The notes: generated by a model not told the origin, from the sequence alone. A stretch of DNA of 64,000 nt from Paramagnetospirillum marisnigri (GCF_001650715.1 NZ_LWQT01000109.1:152461-216460), one strand, 5' to 3'. Positions 15,433 to 24,400 are shown, counted from the stretch's first letter. Numbers and translations are program-made.

Positions 15433-18318
15433 ATGCTGATCAAGAAGCGCGAAGGCTCCGCCAGCCAAAGCCGTCTGTCCGAAACCCTGGCCTCGGTCTC
15501 CGCCGGTTCGGTGGACCGCCGCACCTTCCTCAAGCGATCGGGCCTCACCGCCGGTGGCGCCGCCCTGGCCGGAAGCATGGCTGCGGGCACGGTGCGCCGG
15601 GCCGAGGCGGCGCCTGCCGCCCCCGACGCCAAGGCCGAGATCAAGAAAAGCATCTGCACCCACTGTTCGGTGGGCTGCACCGTCAATGCCGAGGTCTCCA
15701 ACGGCGTGTGGACCGGCCAGGAACCGGCCTTCGACAGCCCGCTGAACCTGGGCAGCCACTGCGCCAAGGGCGCGGCGGTGCGCGAGCATGCCCATGGCGA
15801 CCGCCGCCTGAAATACCCCATGAAGCTGGTGAACGGCAAATACACCCGCATCAGCTGGGACCAGGCCATCACCGAGGTGGGCGACCGGCTGCTGAAGATC
15901 AGGGAGACCAGCGGCCCCGATTCGGTCTACTGGCTGGGATCGGCCAAGTTCTCCAATGAACAGGCCTATCTGATGCGCAAGTTCGCGGCGCTGTGGGGCA
16001 CCAACAATGTCGACCACCAGGCCCGCATCTGCCATTCCACCACGGTCGCGGGCGTCGCCCAGACCTGGGGCTATGGCGCCATGACCAATTCCTACAACGA
16101 CATCCACAACGCCAAGGCGATGTTCTTCATCGGCTCCAATGCCGCCGAGGCCCATCCGGTGTCCATGCTCCATATCCTCAAGGCCAAGGAGCAGAACAAG
16201 GCGCCGCTCATCGTCTGCGACCCCCGTTTCACCCGCACCGCCGCCCATGCCGACGAATATGTCCGCCTGCGTCCCGGCACCGACGTGCCGCTGATCTGGG
16301 GCATCCTGTACCACATCTTCGAGAACGGCTGGGAAGACAAGGAATACATCCGCAAGCGCGTCTGGGGCATGGAGCAGGTCCGGGCCGAGGTCGCCAAATG
16401 GACTCCGGAAGAGACCGAGAAGGTGACCGGCGTTCCCGGCGCCCAGGTCAGGCGCGTCGCCGAGATGCTGGCCAAGAACCGCCCCGCCACCGTGGTGTGG
16501 TGCATGGGCGGCACCCAGCACACCGTGGGCAACAACAATGTCCGCGCCTACTGCATCTTGCAACTGGCGCTGGGCAATATCGGCGTTTCGGGCGGCGGCA
16601 CCAACATCTTCCGCGGCCACGACAATGTCCAGGGCGCCACCGATATGGGCCTGGACGTCACCACGCTCCCCGCCTATTACGGCCTTGCCGCCCCGGCCTG
16701 GAAGCACTGGTGCCGCGTCTGGGGCCTGGACTACGAATGGGTCAAGGCCCGCTTCAAGACCCCGGAACTGATGGAAGCCCCCGGCATCCCGGTGTCGCGC
16801 TGGTATGACGGCGTCAACGAGGCCAAGGAAAACGTCGCCCAGCCCGATACCATCAAGGCCATGGTCTATTGGGGCCACGCCCCCAATTCCCAGGTACGCC
16901 AGCCCGAGCTGAAGAAGGCCATGGAGAAGCTGGACACCCTGGTGATCATCGATCCCTATCCCACGGTATCGGCGGTGTTGCACGATCGTACCGACGGGGT
17001 CTATCTGCTACCCGCCGCCACCCAATACGAGGTGGACGGTACCCGCACCGCCTCGAACCGCTCCATCCAGTGGAGCGAGCGGGTGATCAAGCCGATGTTC
17101 GAGTGCAAGGCCGATCACGAGATCATGCAGTTGTTCGCCAACAAGTTCGGCTACGGCGCCGAGCTGACCAAGAACATCAAGGTCGAGAACAACGTCCCGG
17201 TGATCGAGGACATCCTGCGCGAGATCAACAAGGGCGCCTGGACCATCGCCTATACCGGCCAGTCGCCGGAACGCCTGAAGCTGCACATGCAGCATCAGCA
17301 GACCTTCGACAAGACTACCTTGAAGGCGGTGGGCGGCCCGTGCGACGGCGATTATTACGGCCTGCCCTGGCCGTGCTGGGGCAACGCCTCCGCCAAGCAT
17401 CCCGGCACCCCCAACCTCTACGACACCTCCAAGCCGGTCAAGGATGGCGGATTGAACTTCCGCGCCCTGTTCCCCGAATACAAGGGCGAGAGCCTGCTGG
17501 CGGTGGATTCCTTCCCCGAGGGCTCCGAGCTTCCGGCGGGCCATCCCGGCGTCACCTTCGGCATGCTGAAGAAGCTGGGCTTCGAGGCCGACTTCACGCC
17601 GGAGGAACTGGCCGTCATCCAGAAAATCGGCGGCGAGAAGGTGGACGACGTCGCCTGGACCGTGGACATGTCGGGCGGCATCCAGCGCGTCGCCGTCAAG
17701 CATGGCATCGCGCCCTTCGGCAACGGCAAGGCCCGCGCCGTGGTGTGGAACTTCCCCGACCCGGTGCCGATCCATCGAGAACCGCTCTACACACCGCGCC
17801 GCGATCTGGTGGAGAAGTACCCCACCTATGCCGACAAGAAGATGATGCGACTGCCCTTCCTCTATAAGTCCGTCCAGGACCGGGATGTCTCCAAGGAGTT
17901 CCCCATCATCCTGACCTCGGGCCGCATGGTGGAATACGAGGGTGGCGGCGACGAGACCCGCTCCAACCCCTGGCTGGCCGAGCTGGCGCCCGAGATGTAC
18001 GCCGAAATCAACACCTTCGACGCCAACAACGCGGGCATCCGCAATGGCGACATGGTGTGGATCTTCGGCCCCGAGGGCGGCAAGGTCCGGGTCAAGGCCC
18101 GCATCACCGAACGGGTGGGACGCGGCGTCGCCTTCATGCCCTTCCATTTCGGCGGCCATTTCCAGGGTAAGGACCTGCGGTCCAAATACCCGCAGGGCTC
18201 CGATCCCATCGTGCTGGGTGAAAGCACCAACACCGCCCAGACCTATGGCTATGACGCGGTGACCGGCATGCAGGAGACGAAAGTCACCCTGTGCCGCATC
18301 GAAAAAGCCCAGGCGTGA
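15433..18318 (+). CDS. Formate dehydrogenase catalytic (alpha) subunit, Mo/W-bis-MGD
   Basis: A 961-residue oxidoreductase of the DMSO reductase superfamily that oxidises formate to CO2. A Tat signal (RRTFLKRSGLTAGGAAL, from residue 29) sends it across the membrane. A [4Fe-4S] site is formed by Cys75, Cys78, Cys82 and Cys110. The metal ligand position, selenocysteine in E. coli FdnG, is Cys200 in ARICHSTTVAG, followed by the conserved His201 and GAMTNSYNDI. It is therefore a Cys-type enzyme readable without selenocysteine machinery. The ATG at 15433 has GAGGGG upstream. It forms a complex with the next iron-sulfur and cytochrome b subunits. Confidence 0.95.
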   Translation: MLIKKREGSASQSRLSETLASVSAGSVDRRTFLKRSGLTAGGAALAGSMAAGTVRRAEAAPAAPDAKAEIKKSICTHCSVGCTVNAEVSNGVWTGQEPAFDSPLNLGSHCAKGAAVREHAHGDRRLKYPMKLVNGKYTRISWDQAITEVGDRLLKIRETSGPDSVYWLGSAKFSNEQAYLMRKFAALWGTNNVDHQARICHSTTVAGVAQTWGYGAMTNSYNDIHNAKAMFFIGSNAAEAHPVSMLHILKAKEQNKAPLIVCDPRFTRTAAHADEYVRLRPGTDVPLIWGILYHIFENGWEDKEYIRKRVWGMEQVRAEVAKWTPEETEKVTGVPGAQVRRVAEMLAKNRPATVVWCMGGTQHTVGNNNVRAYCILQLALGNIGVSGGGTNIFRGHDNVQGATDMGLDVTTLPAYYGLAAPAWKHWCRVWGLDYEWVKARFKTPELMEAPGIPVSRWYDGVNEAKENVAQPDTIKAMVYWGHAPNSQVRQPELKKAMEKLDTLVIIDPYPTVSAVLHDRTDGVYLLPAATQYEVDGTRTASNRSIQWSERVIKPMFECKADHEIMQLFANKFGYGAELTKNIKVENNVPVIEDILREINKGAWTIAYTGQSPERLKLHMQHQQTFDKTTLKAVGGPCDGDYYGLPWPCWGNASAKHPGTPNLYDTSKPVKDGGLNFRALFPEYKGESLLAVDSFPEGSELPAGHPGVTFGMLKKLGFEADFTPEELAVIQKIGGEKVDDVAWTVDMSGGIQRVAVKHGIAPFGNGKARAVVWNFPDPVPIHREPLYTPRRDLVEKYPTYADKKMMRLPFLYKSVQDRDVSKEFPIILTSGRMVEYEGGGDETRSNPWLAELAPEMYAEINTFDANNAGIRNGDMVWIFGPEGGKVRVKARITERVGRGVAFMPFHFGGHFQGKDLRSKYPQGSDPIVLGESTNTAQTYGYDAVTGMQETKVTLCRIEKAQA

Positions 18319-18332
18319 GAGGGAGATAGATC

Positions 18333-18923
18333 ATGGCCCGCATGAAATTCCTCTGCGACGCCGAGCGTTGCATCCACTGCAGCGGCTGCGTCACCGCCTG
18401 CAAGAACGAGCACGAGGTGCCCTGGGGCATCAACCGCCGCCGGGTGGTCACCATCAATGACGGCAAGCCGGGGCAGCGCTCGCTGTCGGTGGCCTGCATG
18501 CACTGCTCGGACGCGCCCTGCATGGCGGTCTGCCCGGTGGACTGCTTCTACCAGACCAATGACGGCATCGTGCTGCACAACAAGGATCTGTGCATCGGCT
18601 GCGGCTACTGCTTCTACGCCTGTCCGTTCGGCGCGCCACAATACCCGTCCACCGGCAATTTCGGCGGACGCGGCAAGATGGACAAGTGCACCTTCTGTGC
18701 CGGCGGCCCCGAGGAGGATCACTCCAAGGCCGAGTTAGAAAAGTACGGCCGCAACCGCATCGCCGAGGGCAAGCTGCCGCTCTGCGCCGAGATGTGCGCC
18801 ACCAAGGCCCTGCTGGCGGGCGACGGCGACATGGTGTCGACCATCTATCGCGAACGGGTGATGGCGCGCGGCTTCGGCTCCGGCGCCGCCGGATGGGGCC
18901 ACGCCTACGGCAAGAAGGGCTGA
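18333..18923 (+). CDS. Formate dehydrogenase iron-sulfur (beta) subunit
   Basis: A 196-residue ferredoxin-type subunit with four clusters: CIHCSGCVTAC, CMHCSDAPCMAVCP, CIGCGYCFYACP and the late pair CTFC with CAEMCATKAL. This is the DmsB/FdnH arrangement that passes electrons from the catalytic subunit to cytochrome b. It has no membrane anchor helix, unlike E. coli FdnH, which fits the shorter FdhABC type. It begins 14 bp after the catalytic subunit. Confidence 0.94.
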   Translation: MARMKFLCDAERCIHCSGCVTACKNEHEVPWGINRRRVVTINDGKPGQRSLSVACMHCSDAPCMAVCPVDCFYQTNDGIVLHNKDLCIGCGYCFYACPFGAPQYPSTGNFGGRGKMDKCTFCAGGPEEDHSKAELEKYGRNRIAEGKLPLCAEMCATKALLAGDGDMVSTIYRERVMARGFGSGAAGWGHAYGKKG

Positions 18924-18927
18924 GATC

Positions 18928-19338
18928 ATGGCCAAGGCCGCCCCCTCCTCCTTCCCTCTCCCGCATGCGGGAGAGGGTGGCGAGCATCGCGAGCCGGGTG
19001 AGGGCTGGCAGATGCTCGCGCCCTCACCCTCCCACCGCCCAAGGGCGGCGGGCCCCTCCCTCTCCCGCATGCGGGCGAGGGGAGTCTGGCTGGTCGCCGT
19101 TGTCATTCTCCTTGTCGGCTGCAATGCCGAGGAGCGTGGCCATGTGGTGCGGCTCGACAAGGGCGGCTATAAGGGGATGGCGGACACCGCCATCTCCGAC
19201 GCCACCCGCGACGCGCTGCGGGCTCGTCAGGCTTGGCAAAGCGAGGGCTCGTCCCGGGCGGTCACCGCCCAGGGCGGCGGCCTGATTCCCACCGGCGAGG
19301 CCCAGGCCACCGGCCGCATCGCCGGACAGAGATTCTGA
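18928..19338 (+). CDS. Small lipoprotein of the formate dehydrogenase operon, N-terminus expanded by a palindromic repeat
   Basis: Encodes 136 residues. Residues about 6-52 translate a REP-like palindromic element (SFPLPHAGEG and LSRMRARG are its footprints). After it come a membrane helix with lipobox (WLVAVVILLVGC) and a soluble tail. The frame stays open across the repeat. Two starts compete: ATG 18928, four bases after the previous stop, or ATG 19069 inside the repeat just before the lipoprotein signal, which would give a proper lipoprotein. I cannot name the family. Its place suggests a small partner of the membrane-bound dehydrogenase. Confidence 0.65.
   Translation: MAKAAPSSFPLPHAGEGGEHREPGEGWQMLAPSPSHRPRAAGPSLSRMRARGVWLVAVVILLVGCNAEERGHVVRLDKGGYKGMADTAISDATRDALRARQAWQSEGSSRAVTAQGGGLIPTGEAQATGRIAGQRF
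18949..19086. repeat. Palindromic repeat pair inside a coding frame
   Basis: Two opposed palindromes, CCCTCTCCCGCATGCGGGAG at the left and CCCTCTCCCGCATGCGGGCG at the right, enclose GTGAGGG / CCCTCAC half-sites and a smaller hairpin (CCGCCCAAGGGCGG). This is the same family as the copies at 12561-12712 and 54518-54601, here within the lipoprotein reading frame. Confidence 0.85.
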
Positions 19339-19352
19339 GGCGGAGGAACGCC

Positions 19353-20333
19353 ATGCGCTGGACCACCCTCTTGGCCGTGTTGATGATCGCCTTGGGCTGC
19401 TGGAGCCTTCCGGCCACCGCGGCATCCTCCGATGGCGACGTTCCCACCTCGGCCCAATCGGGCCGTATCACCGACACCGACACTTGGCGGGCCATCCGCC
19501 AGGGCGAGGCCGGATTCATCTCCGGCCAGCCCGAACAACGGGGCCAGTTGATCCAGTCGGAAGGCGAAGCCTGGCGTGCCGCCCGTAACGGCAAGCTGGC
19601 CTGGTATGGCGGGCTGGCCCTGGTGGGCGTGGTCCTGGCCATCGGCGCCTTCTATCTGATCCGAGGCAAGATCATGATCGAGGGCGGCCCGTCGGGACGC
19701 CAGATTCTCCGTTTCAACAAGATGGAGCGCATCGGCCACTGGCTGACCGCCGGGTCCTTCCTGGTGCTGGCCGTCACCGGCCTGAACCTGATGTTCGGGC
19801 GCTGGCTGCTGGAACCCATCATCGGCAAGACCCTATTCTCCTGGCTGGCCTGGGCGGGCAAGTGGCTGCACAACCTGTCGGGCTTCGTCTTCATCGCCGG
19901 GCTGGTGGTGATCTTCGTGCTGTGGGCCAAGGACAATCTGTGGGACCGCTACGACCTGGGCTGGATTCTGCATGGCGGCGGCTTGCTCAAGAAAGGCGAC
20001 CATCCCCCTGCCGCCAAGTTCAACTTCGGCCAGAAGACCCAGTTCTGGATGGTGATCGTCATCGGCACGCTGGTGTCCTCGACCGGTGTCAGCCTGCTGT
20101 TCCCCTTCACTTTCGCGGATATGGCGGGCATGCAGGTGATGCACCTGATCCATGCCGCCCTGGCGGTGCTGATGGTCATGGCCATCCTGGGCCATATCTA
20201 TATCGGCACCATCGGCATGGAAGGTGCCAGCACAGCGGTGACCACCGGCTATGTGGATCGGAAATGGGCGAGCCTGCACCATTCCGTCTGGGTCGAGGAA
20301 ACCGAGGCCAAGGAACCCAAGGCGGCGGAATAG
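19353..20333 (+). CDS. Formate dehydrogenase cytochrome b (gamma) subunit
   Basis: A 326-residue membrane protein that anchors the dehydrogenase and passes electrons to quinone. A signal peptide (cleavage near ATAAS) precedes a periplasmic stretch, then about five membrane helices. Candidate heme-b histidines are in ERIGHWLTAGSF, KWLHNLSG, MHLIHAAL and LGHIYIGTI. This fits the FdhC/FdoI-type cytochrome b556 family in its longer form. The ATG at 19353 has CGGAGGAA upstream. It is the last gene of the operon and is followed by a strong terminator. Confidence 0.93.
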   Translation: MRWTTLLAVLMIALGCWSLPATAASSDGDVPTSAQSGRITDTDTWRAIRQGEAGFISGQPEQRGQLIQSEGEAWRAARNGKLAWYGGLALVGVVLAIGAFYLIRGKIMIEGGPSGRQILRFNKMERIGHWLTAGSFLVLAVTGLNLMFGRWLLEPIIGKTLFSWLAWAGKWLHNLSGFVFIAGLVVIFVLWAKDNLWDRYDLGWILHGGGLLKKGDHPPAAKFNFGQKTQFWMVIVIGTLVSSTGVSLLFPFTFADMAGMQVMHLIHAALAVLMVMAILGHIYIGTIGMEGASTAVTTGYVDRKWASLHHSVWVEETEAKEPKAAE

Positions 20334-20356
20334 CGGAGTCCATCGCCCCCTCCCAA

Positions 20357-20388
20357 CCCTCCCCCGCCCTGCGGGGGAGGGCTTTTTA
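20357..20388 (+). terminator. Rho-independent terminator of the formate dehydrogenase operon
   Basis: An 11-bp perfect stem (CCCTCCCCCGC with GCGGGGGAGGG) with a three-base loop, followed by CTTTTTATTT. It lies 24 bp after the cytochrome b stop and ends at the stop codon of the convergent paaY-like gene. Confidence 0.93.
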
Positions 20389-21006
20389 TTTCCCCTTGGG
20401 CTTGTGCCGGGTCAGGTCGTCGGGCCAGATGCGGCTGGGGTCGAGCGTTTCGCGGCCCGGCTCGGGCTCGGACAGCGGCTGGCAGGGCTTGAAGCTTTCC
20501 AGGCACTTCTTCGCCAGTTGCTGATAGGCCTCGGTGCCCCGGGTCTTGCGGGCAATCTCCTCGGCGGAAAGCTCACGCAGCACCTTGGCCGGAATCCCCG
20601 CCGCCAGGGTGCCGGGGGGGATCTTCGCCCCCGCCGGGACGAAGGCCATGGCGGCGATGATGGCGTTCTCGCCGATCTCGGCGCCGTCATAGATGGAACT
20701 GCTCATGCCGATCAGGGCGTTGCGCCGCACGATGCAGCCATGCACCACCGAGCCGTGGCCCACATGGCCATTGTCTTCCACCGTGGTGTGGAACCCCGGC
20801 GTGCCGTGCAGGATGCAGTAATCCTGGATGTTGACCCCGGCGCCGATGATAACGCTGGAGAAATCGGCCCGCAAGCTGGCCCCCGGCCCGATATAGCAAT
20901 TGGGGCCGATACGGACGTCGCCGATCAGCACGGCGGTGGGGTGGACAAAGGCGGTGGGATGAACCACCGGGACCATTCCCTCGAACGAGTAGCACAGGCC
21001 GGTCAT
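20386..21006 (-). CDS. PaaY-like hexapeptide-repeat protein (gamma carbonic anhydrase fold)
   Basis: A 206-residue left-handed beta-helix protein of hexapeptide repeats. The run HPTAVLIGDVRIGPNCYIGP, NIQDYCILHG, HVGHGSVVHGC and IGENAIIAAMAFV, plus the ending ARKTRGTEAYQQLAKKC, match E. coli PaaY (a thioesterase of phenylacetate catabolism) and its relative CaiE. Metal-binding histidines of the gamma-carbonic anhydrase type are present. The ATG at 21006 overlaps the stop of the thioesterase gene by four bases. No phenylacetate genes are in view, so the substrate is uncertain. Confidence 0.82.
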   Translation of the reverse strand: MTGLCYSFEGMVPVVHPTAFVHPTAVLIGDVRIGPNCYIGPGASLRADFSSVIIGAGVNIQDYCILHGTPGFHTTVEDNGHVGHGSVVHGCIVRRNALIGMSSSIYDGAEIGENAIIAAMAFVPAGAKIPPGTLAAGIPAKVLRELSAEEIARKTRGTEAYQQLAKKCLESFKPCQPLSEPEPGRETLDPSRIWPDDLTRHKPKGK

Positions 21007-21446
21007 GGAATCCTCCGAAAGCGCTCGAACACGGCACGGATGTCGTCCGGGATGGGAGTCGGACGCCCCGAGTCGCGCTCGACGAAAACATGGATCCAGT
21101 GGCCCTCGGCCGCCGCCTCGTCGCATCCCTGCTCGAACAGGGCTAGGCCGTAGCGGGCGCTGGTGCGGCCCATCTGGTCGATACGGATGCCAGCCACCAC
21201 GCCGGTGGGATAGGACAGCGGCCGCAGGAATTTGCAGGTGCTTTCTGCGGCGAAAGTAATAACCGGGGCATTCATCAGGTCGATGCCGCAAGGCCCGCGC
21301 AGGAAGTCCACCACGATGAACTCGAAAAAGCGCTGATAGACCACGTTGTTGAGATGGCCGAACATGTCGTTGTCCGACCAGCGGGTCTGGATATCCACCC
21401 GATAGGGATAGTCGGACTGGCGGCCGATCTCTTTCTTGTGACTCAC
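21003..21446 (-). CDS. Acyl-CoA thioesterase, 4HBT hotdog family
   Basis: A 147-residue hotdog-fold thioesterase with the active-site pattern IQTRWSDNDMFGHLNNVVYQRFFE, in which the Asp is the family catalytic residue. It starts at GTG 21446, overlapping the stop of the dehydrogenase gene (GTGA), and its stop overlaps the paaY-like start. The substrate could be a hydroxybutyryl- or hydroxybenzoyl-type CoA; the neighbours favour short-chain acyl-CoA metabolism. Confidence 0.85.
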   Translation of the reverse strand: MSHKKEIGRQSDYPYRVDIQTRWSDNDMFGHLNNVVYQRFFEFIVVDFLRGPCGIDLMNAPVITFAAESTCKFLRPLSYPTGVVAGIRIDQMGRTSARYGLALFEQGCDEAAAEGHWIHVFVERDSGRPTPIPDDIRAVFERFRRIP

Positions 21447-22225
21447 TGCGCCGTCCAGCCGCCATCGGCGGTCAGGCTGGCACCGGTCATGTTGGCGGCG
21501 GCGGGAGAACACAGGAACACCGCCAGGGCGCCCAACTGCTCGGGGGTGGTGAAGGACTTGGATGGCTGCTTTTCCGACAGCAGGTCGCGCCCGGCCTGCT
21601 CGATGGACACGCCCTCGCGGACGGCGCGGGCGTCGATCTGGGCCTGTACCAGGGGGGTCAGCACCCAGCCGGGGCAGATGGCGTTGCAGGTCACGTCGAT
21701 CTCGGCGGTTTCCAGCGCCACCACCTTGGTCAGGCCCAGCACCCCGTGCTTGGCGGCCACATAGGCGGCCTTGTTGACCGAGGCCACCAGCCCGTGGACC
21801 GAGGCGATATTGACGATGCGGCCCCAGCCGCGCGTCTTCATGCCCGGCAGGGCGGCGCGAATTCCTTGGAACACGGCGGTGAGGTTCAGGGCGATCACCG
21901 CATCCCAGCGTTCCAGCGGGAACTCCTCCACCGGCGCCACATGCTGGATGCCCGCATTGTTGACCAGGATGTCGAGACGGCCCAGTCGCGCCTCGGCGTC
22001 GCGCACCAGACCGCCGGCTCCATCGGGTTTGGACAAATCGGCACCATTGTAATGCACCGTTACCCCGAAGTCCCGTTCCAGCCCGGCCCGCAGCGCCTCG
22101 ATGGCACTGGCCTCGCCGAAGCCGTTGAGCATCAGGCTGGCGCCTTGGGCCGCCAGCGCGCGGGCCACTCCCAGGCCGATGCCGCTGGTGGACCCGGTGA
22201 CCAATGCGGTCTTGCCCTTCAACAT
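21443..22225 (-). CDS. 3-hydroxybutyrate dehydrogenase, short-chain dehydrogenase family
   Basis: A 260-residue SDR enzyme. The NAD site TGSTSGIGLGVARAL, NNAGIQHVAPVEEFP, the catalytic Ser in NIASVHGLVAS, and Tyr and Lys in YVAAKHG are all present. HVAPVEEFP and the C-terminal ending MTGASLTADGGWTAQ are typical of D-beta-hydroxybutyrate dehydrogenase, which would oxidise hydroxybutyrate released from polyhydroxybutyrate stores to acetoacetate. It is the first gene of a three-gene overlapping operon. Confidence 0.88.
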   Translation of the reverse strand: MLKGKTALVTGSTSGIGLGVARALAAQGASLMLNGFGEASAIEALRAGLERDFGVTVHYNGADLSKPDGAGGLVRDAEARLGRLDILVNNAGIQHVAPVEEFPLERWDAVIALNLTAVFQGIRAALPGMKTRGWGRIVNIASVHGLVASVNKAAYVAAKHGVLGLTKVVALETAEIDVTCNAICPGWVLTPLVQAQIDARAVREGVSIEQAGRDLLSEKQPSKSFTTPEQLGALAVFLCSPAAANMTGASLTADGGWTAQ

Positions 22226-22286
22226 GGCTGTCTCCCTTCGCTCCTCTTGGTCTTACCAAGGCGCAATTGCGCAATCAAGTACCTAT

Positions 22287-22469
22287 TTACCGCTTGAAGA
22301 AGGCCTCGGCCCCCAGCTTCACCGCTTCCTTGCGCTTGATGGCCTCCCTGACGCGGAGGATTTCGGCCTCCAAATCGCCGATATAGTCGCGCAATTCCTC
22401 GATGGACATGGGATCGAGAGTCTTCAATGTGGCGGCCGCCTTGCGCGGCTCCAGATCGTCGGCGTCCAT
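22287..22469 (-). CDS. DUF1192 family small protein
   Basis: Sixty residues with the DUF1192 core LDPMSIEELRDYIGDLEAEI followed by a basic coiled-coil-like stretch RVREAIKRKEA. The function is not known. The ATG at 22467-22469 follows GATGGGGC. It is divergent to the quinone oxidoreductase gene. Confidence 0.85.
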   Translation of the reverse strand: MDADDLEPRKAAATLKTLDPMSIEELRDYIGDLEAEILRVREAIKRKEAVKLGAEAFFKR

Positions 22470-22547
22470 GCTAGCCCCATCCTCTCTTGCCTTAACCCGT
22501 CGAAGGTACCAGATTGGCGCCGAGTTCGACAAATCCGGGAACCTTCC

Positions 22548-23540
22548 ATGCTGCCCGAGACCATGACCTGCGTCGAGATTTCCACCCCCGGCGCGCCCGA
22601 GGTGCTGAAACCGGCCACCCGCCCGACGCCCACCCCCCGCACCGGCGAGGTGGTGATCAAGGTGGCCGCCGCCGGGATCAACCGTCCCGACGTGCTGCAA
22701 CGCCAGGGCGCCTATCCGGCGCCGCCCGGCGCCTCGGACCTGCCCGGCCTGGAAGTGGCGGGCACCATCGCCGCCCTGGGCGAGGGAGTCACCGCCCCTG
22801 CCCTGGGCGCCGAGGTCTGCGCCCTGGTTCCCGGCGGCGGCTATGCTGAATATGTGGCGGTGGACGCGCGGCTGTGCCTGCCCCTGCCCACTGGCTATGA
22901 CATGGTGCGGGCGGCGGCGCTGCCGGAAACCTTCTTCACCGTCTGGCACAATGTGGTGGAACGCGGCCAGTTGAAGGCGGGGGAAAGCTTCCTGGTCCAT
23001 GGCGGCGCCAGCGGTATCGGCACCACCGCCATCCAACTGGCCAAAGCCCTGGGCGCCACGGTATTCACCACCGCGTCCGGTGCGACCAAGTGCAAGGCCT
23101 GCGCCGATCTGGGCGCCGACCGCGCCATCGACTACACCGCCGAGGACTTCGTCGAGGTGATCAAGGCAGAGACCAAGGGCAAGGGCGTCAATGTGATCCT
23201 CGACATGGTGGGCGGCGACTATATCCCGCGCAACATCAAGTCGCTGGCCGCCGATGGCCGTCTGGTGTCCATCGCCTTCCTGCGGGGATCGAGCGCCGAG
23301 GTCAACCTGATGCCGGTGATGCTGAAGCGCCTGACCCTGACCGGCTCGACGCTGCGTCCCCAGTCCAACGAAGCCAAGGCGCGCATGGCCCAAGGGCTGG
23401 CACGGACTGTCTGGCCGCTGATCGAAGCCGACAGGATCGCGCCGGTGATCCACGCCACCTTCCCCCTGGCCGAGGCCGCCGAGGCCCATCGCCTGATGGA
23501 AAGCAACGCCCATATCGGCAAGATCGTGCTGACACTCTGA
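22548..23540 (+). CDS. NAD(P)H quinone oxidoreductase, zinc-independent MDR family (PIG3/QOR-like)
   Basis: A 330-residue medium-chain dehydrogenase/reductase without the zinc ligands. GINRPDVLQRQGAYPAPPGA near the N-terminus is the PIG3-type signature. The cofactor site is LVHGGASGIGTTAIQLAKAL, and the C-terminus ends FPLAEAAEAHRLMESNAHIGKIVL. It reduces quinones or other enone substrates with NADPH. Start codons at 22548 and 22563 are both possible; I use the first. Confidence 0.9.
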   Translation: MLPETMTCVEISTPGAPEVLKPATRPTPTPRTGEVVIKVAAAGINRPDVLQRQGAYPAPPGASDLPGLEVAGTIAALGEGVTAPALGAEVCALVPGGGYAEYVAVDARLCLPLPTGYDMVRAAALPETFFTVWHNVVERGQLKAGESFLVHGGASGIGTTAIQLAKALGATVFTTASGATKCKACADLGADRAIDYTAEDFVEVIKAETKGKGVNVILDMVGGDYIPRNIKSLAADGRLVSIAFLRGSSAEVNLMPVMLKRLTLTGSTLRPQSNEAKARMAQGLARTVWPLIEADRIAPVIHATFPLAEAAEAHRLMESNAHIGKIVLTL

Positions 23541-23554
23541 GGACGGCCTTATCC

Positions 23555-24316
23555 ATGACCCAGCCCCTGTACGATCTTCCCGCCTGCCTGCCCTCCGGCG
23601 TCGTCGAGGACCAGGACAATATCAACCGCTTCACCGGCTTCATCAATGCCTTCGCCCATGCCGGACTCAACCTGCCGGGCGGCGCCCTGTACTTCGCAGA
23701 TGGCGTCATGGCCTTCTTCCGCCAGACAGGATTCTTGGGCAACCAGGACTTCACCGCCGCCGTCGACAAACATGCCTTGTCCGTCACCGAGCGCACCACC
23801 ATCTGGCGGGCCCATACCTCGGTATGGGCGGCGAAAAGTTGCGCTGGCCTCGACGGTGACTTCGTGGAATTCGGCACCCATCTCGGCACCACGCCGCTGG
23901 TGATCAACGACTGCCTGCCCGGTATTTTCTCGGCCCGCACCCTGTGGCTCTACGACCTGTTCGAGGCCGACGAGCAGTATTTCGGCGACCTGCCCGAGGA
24001 CGCCTTCGCCTTTGTCCAGCGCCGCCTCGCCGGGATCAATGCCCGGATCATCAAGGGCGCCCTGCCGGACTCCTTCCTGGACAGCGGCCCCGAGCGCATC
24101 GCCTTCGCCCATCTGGACGTGACCCATGCCCAGATCGAGCGGGAGCTGCTGGCCGCCTTCCTGGACCGGGTGGTGCCTGGCGGTATCATCCTGTTCGGCA
24201 ATTACGGGCATTGCCTGGCGCCCTACCGGGATATCCAGTCCGCCATTGATTCGGTGCTGGGCCAGTACGCGGTGCTGGAACTGCCCACCGGCCAGGGACT
24301 GTTCGTCAAGCGCTGA
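23555..24316 (+). CDS. Probable class I SAM-dependent methyltransferase (TylF/macrocin O-methyltransferase-like)
   Basis: A 253-residue protein with a Rossmann-type core: DGDFVEFGTHLGTTPLVI at the SAM-binding position, LWLYDLFEADEQYFG, IKGALPDSF, AFAHLDVTHAQIERELL and VVPGGIILFGNYG. These follow the TylF family order. The substrate is unknown. It follows the oxidoreductase gene by 14 bp, so the two may be cotranscribed. Confidence 0.72.
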   Translation: MTQPLYDLPACLPSGVVEDQDNINRFTGFINAFAHAGLNLPGGALYFADGVMAFFRQTGFLGNQDFTAAVDKHALSVTERTTIWRAHTSVWAAKSCAGLDGDFVEFGTHLGTTPLVINDCLPGIFSARTLWLYDLFEADEQYFGDLPEDAFAFVQRRLAGINARIIKGALPDSFLDSGPERIAFAHLDVTHAQIERELLAAFLDRVVPGGIILFGNYGHCLAPYRDIQSAIDSVLGQYAVLELPTGQGLFVKR

Positions 24317-24336
24317 GCAGGCCAAAGCGCTAGGAT

Positions 24337-24365
24337 TTGACCGCCGGGGCATTCCTCCCTATAAC
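24337..24365 (+). promoter_or_regulatory. Sigma-70-type promoter ahead of the trcR leader
   Basis: TTGACC (24337-24342) and TATAAC (24360-24365) stand 17 bases apart, nearly a consensus housekeeping promoter. The expected transcript start is near 24372, leaving a leader of about 175 bases before the trcR ATG. Confidence 0.75.
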
Positions 24366-24400
24366 TAGGGCACATTCCACGGATCGTCGCCGTCCGTCAT

